In this document: positions 62,201 to 64,000 of the stretch, piece by piece
Layout: the number at the start of each line of letters is the position of its first letter
Position numbering within the stretch: the stretch's first letter is position 1
Assembly (NCBI GenBank): GCA_963210315.1
Contig: OY723292.1
Location: 1,240,001-1,304,000, forward strand
Source of the DNA: Rhynchopus euleeides
Lineage: Eukaryota > Euglenozoa > Diplonemea > Diplonemida > Diplonemidae
Reading direction: 5' to 3'
DNA length: 64,000 nt
The notes under the pieces: generated by a model
The model's input: only the letters and a program-made list of their open reading frames with translations
What the model was told of the DNA's origin: nothing
Database searches by the model: none
Made by a program: the position numbers and the translations under genes

Positions 62201-62681
62201 GTGTGTGTGTCAGACTGCGGCACTACACATTGCACATCCCAGCTTTAGTGAGGGCAGGATGTATTTATTGGGGCCTTCGCTCCTCAGCGCAGAACAGAGA
62301 ACAGTGAGTCACCTCTCAAAAGAGGGTTTTGAGGCCCCCCCGCCCCCAGGTTCCCCCTGCCCACCTGGGTCGCACCCAAGTGCCTCACACCGGATCTCTC
62401 CCCACCCGGTGGTACACCAAAATAGGAGGACAAACCGACACAGTTAGAGTAGGTTCAGCGAAGGCCCTCTTAGCGCTTGTGACAACCCTAAGGCCTCCTA
62501 CAATGATGCATTTTTAAGCGGAGGAGCGCCAAATGTCGCATAAACACACACACACTGTGTGTGACACACCACCCTGCACCACAGGCTGCATTCCTCCGTC
62601 GGCAAGGCCTTTGTCGCGCTCTACCTGCTCTTCGTCGCCTGGAATCTTCTCAACGAGTTCGTCTTCCACGTGTCCCTGTGA
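59211..62681 (+). CDS. NCKX-type (SLC24) K+-dependent Na+/Ca2+ exchanger, four exons
   Basis: Exons 59211-61295, 61807-61929, 62043-62131 and 62585-62681 join in frame to 797 residues (donors GTATGG, GTATGC, GTATGT; acceptors CACAG, TGCAG, CACAG). An N-terminal hydrophobic segment (about 18-38) is followed by helices and the alpha-1 repeat DVAGATFLAAASSAPEFFTS...GLGTIVGSAVFNIL. A large low-complexity Gly/Ala/Ser loop (about 285-590) precedes alpha-2, split by intron 1: VMGLVVLAAGTSVPDALGS, then EANAAVSNALGSNVFDICFG. Exons 3 and 4 add the last helices (NILIPAIILFLVLGVFLG; FVALYLLFVAWNLLNEFVF). Such carriers export Ca2+ across plasma or organelle membranes using Na+ and K+ gradients. Alpha-1 has AAAS where AAGS is usual. 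The ATG follows CCCACAGGGAA, a splice-acceptor-like leader context. Confidence 0.92.
61616..61795. repeat. Direct repeat pair inside intron 1 of the exchanger
   Basis: ACCGAGCGAACCCTGCTGCTG followed by an ACACACACCACAC string occurs at about 61624-61660 and again at 61757-61793, just before the acceptor used for exon 2. The two copies carry alternative upstream context for the 3' splice site. Confidence 0.75.
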
Positions 62682-64000
62682 GGGGTGCGGTGGTGCCCTG
62701 TGGGGGGGTGGGGGGGACGAGTCCATTCTGGGATGCGGAGGGGATTGGCGTCGATCCCAGCGAACATCAGATAGGCTTTTCGGTAGCTTTGTGCGTATAC
62801 CCATACAGGTTCATCGCTTTCTTGTCTGAGGGGGGGCAAGGGGTCTGTGCCAAACAATCGGCAAGGGCCCGGGGAGTGGGTAGGGTGTGCGTTTGTGTGG
62901 GGTAGAGGTTGCATCATCACCAGACACTGTGTGTGCGCACTCCACTGGCTGCAATAAAATACTCCCATTCTTTCATGCGCGTGTCTGTTGCAGTGGAGTC
63001 TCAAGCACAGGCGTGTTGTGTGATCGGTGCATGCGTCCACCCCTGCGAAAGTACTGTTATGACTGTGCTTTCCTCATTCATGACGTGCAAAAGTCGTGCC
63101 ACCTGTGACCCTGTGACCCTGCGGCCCTGCTCCCTGAGTGTGTGTCTCGGTATCTTGTTCATGATACCCCACATGGACACCACACGCATGAAGGGCAGCA
63201 GGCTGCAGGGTGGCGGGGCCCTCCTCCGATCCGGGCAGAAGATGGCCACCACAAAAGGCGCCTCGCATGGGCTTGCTGGAGGGTGTAGGGACTCAGGCAC
63301 GACCTACGAGTGAGACGTTGTTTGTTTTTTTACATTTCGCTTTCGACAATCTCGCCCGCGCCCTTCTCCCCCCTCGTCTTTACTTTCTACCCTTTGCCTG
63401 TTCTTCCCCCGCCAAAAAAGAAGGGTCGTTGCAGCGCTGCTGAAAATGGTGTGTTTTTAATGAGGAGCGGGTGGGCGTAGTACGGCGCGTGCAGTGTGGT
63501 TTGAGGTAGCAGCAACACCACCTTACAGCAGCGCCGGGAAGGTGCTACAAAACACTGCCGCTATGCACATCAACAATAACATCTCTACGAGAGGGCCGCT
63601 CGTGCACCGACAACATTCGGACTACTTTGATCATTCCAGTCTTTTTTGTGCGGAAAAAAAACGCAGAACTTTCGCACGAAAACTTTTAAAAAAAAAGTGA
63701 CTAGCCGGGACACCTCCAAAGAAGGCCTCCAAACAAAGGTGAATCGAATCATCGGATTACTTGGCCCCTGTCATCCCCTTTCCCCCCCCTCCCCCCCTGC
63801 CACACACATCCCACCGCCTTTGCTGTGCCACCGCCGTGCCGTTCTGACTCCACCCCACTGTCCCCTCCCCCCTCCCCCACCTTCCGTTTTGTTGCGAATC
63901 GTGCAGCAAACCTCTCTGTGAATGGGTCAACTTCACTCTCGCCTTCACTGCCCCCCTCCCCCATCCTCTCCCCTCCCTCCCCACACACCCACACGTGAAT
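62682..64000. other. Region after the exchanger, no gene seen
   Basis: Mixed composition with A-runs (near 63655 and 63690) and C-runs (near 63780). No frame shows domains or the GC-biased codon use of the genes. The 3' UTR of the exchanger must lie at its left end. Confidence 0.55.

Noticed and set aside
62270..62475. MITE with GGGGCCTTCGCT / AGCGAAGGCCCT ends
   Set aside because: Arms are only about 12 bp with a mismatch, the interior matches no other copy, and no duplication flanks it.
1..64000. tRNA or rRNA genes
   Set aside because: Scanning for TC-loop (GGTTCGAATCC-like) and rRNA core words by eye found none with a matching acceptor stem.

Overview
The window is nuclear DNA of a GC-rich unicellular eukaryote. 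The genes carry short GT-AG introns, and every donor I could place reads GTATG. The proteins are eukaryotic: Kish, an NCKX-type exchanger, ubiquitin-like/UBA domains, B-box/WD40 proteins and a GMF-like actin regulator. Long poly-C/poly-G runs and several transposon families fill the spacers. Every gene I can support lies on the + strand, about 17 loci in 64 kb. One-directional gene order is typical of Euglenozoa and dinoflagellates; a diplonemid-like protist would fit, but the lineage is not proven.

Layout. 1-164: 3' end of a gene. 0.9-2.5 kb: a deleted pogo-like DNA transposon with a nested hAT-like element. 5.1-8.2 kb: a 1027-residue glutamine-rich protein of an unnamed conserved family. 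9.9-13.0 kb: ubiquitin-like and jacalin-like domains, a 200-N assembly gap, then a second ubiquitin-like domain, XPC-binding (Rad23/STI1) domain, UBA, helical linker, CHAT (caspase-like) region and a small RIIa/DPY30-like tail. 13-18.9 kb: repeats with no supported gene. 18.9-20.5 kb: a flavodoxin-less diflavin-reductase-like protein with an oxidoreductase-like N-terminal motif. 20.8-45.1 kb: a tandem array of six RING-less TRIM-like genes (zinc finger, B-box, coiled coil, WD40). Four are intact and two are broken by poly(A)-tailed insertions. The array is interrupted by a type I membrane protein gene, a complete pogo-like transposon and RING/WD40 debris. 45.8-51.9 kb: GMF-like protein, Kish, a cold-shock-domain protein and RidA. 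52-59.1 kb: satellite arrays between two 243-bp direct repeats. 59.2-62.7 kb: a four-exon NCKX-type exchanger. 62.7-64 kb: no gene seen.

Most noteworthy. First, the Rad23-like/CHAT combination at 9.9-13.0 kb would join ubiquitin-chain recognition to a caspase-like fold. Second, the WD40 array has nearly identical zinc-finger and coiled-coil halves. Its amino-acid differences recur at the same structural positions of successive WD40 blades (just before strand a, and the residue before the turn Asp), which form the top binding face. This pattern is expected of diversifying recognition proteins. A link between the two loci, for example in an innate-immunity-like pathway, is only a hypothesis. 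All family assignments were made by eye; no database search was run.
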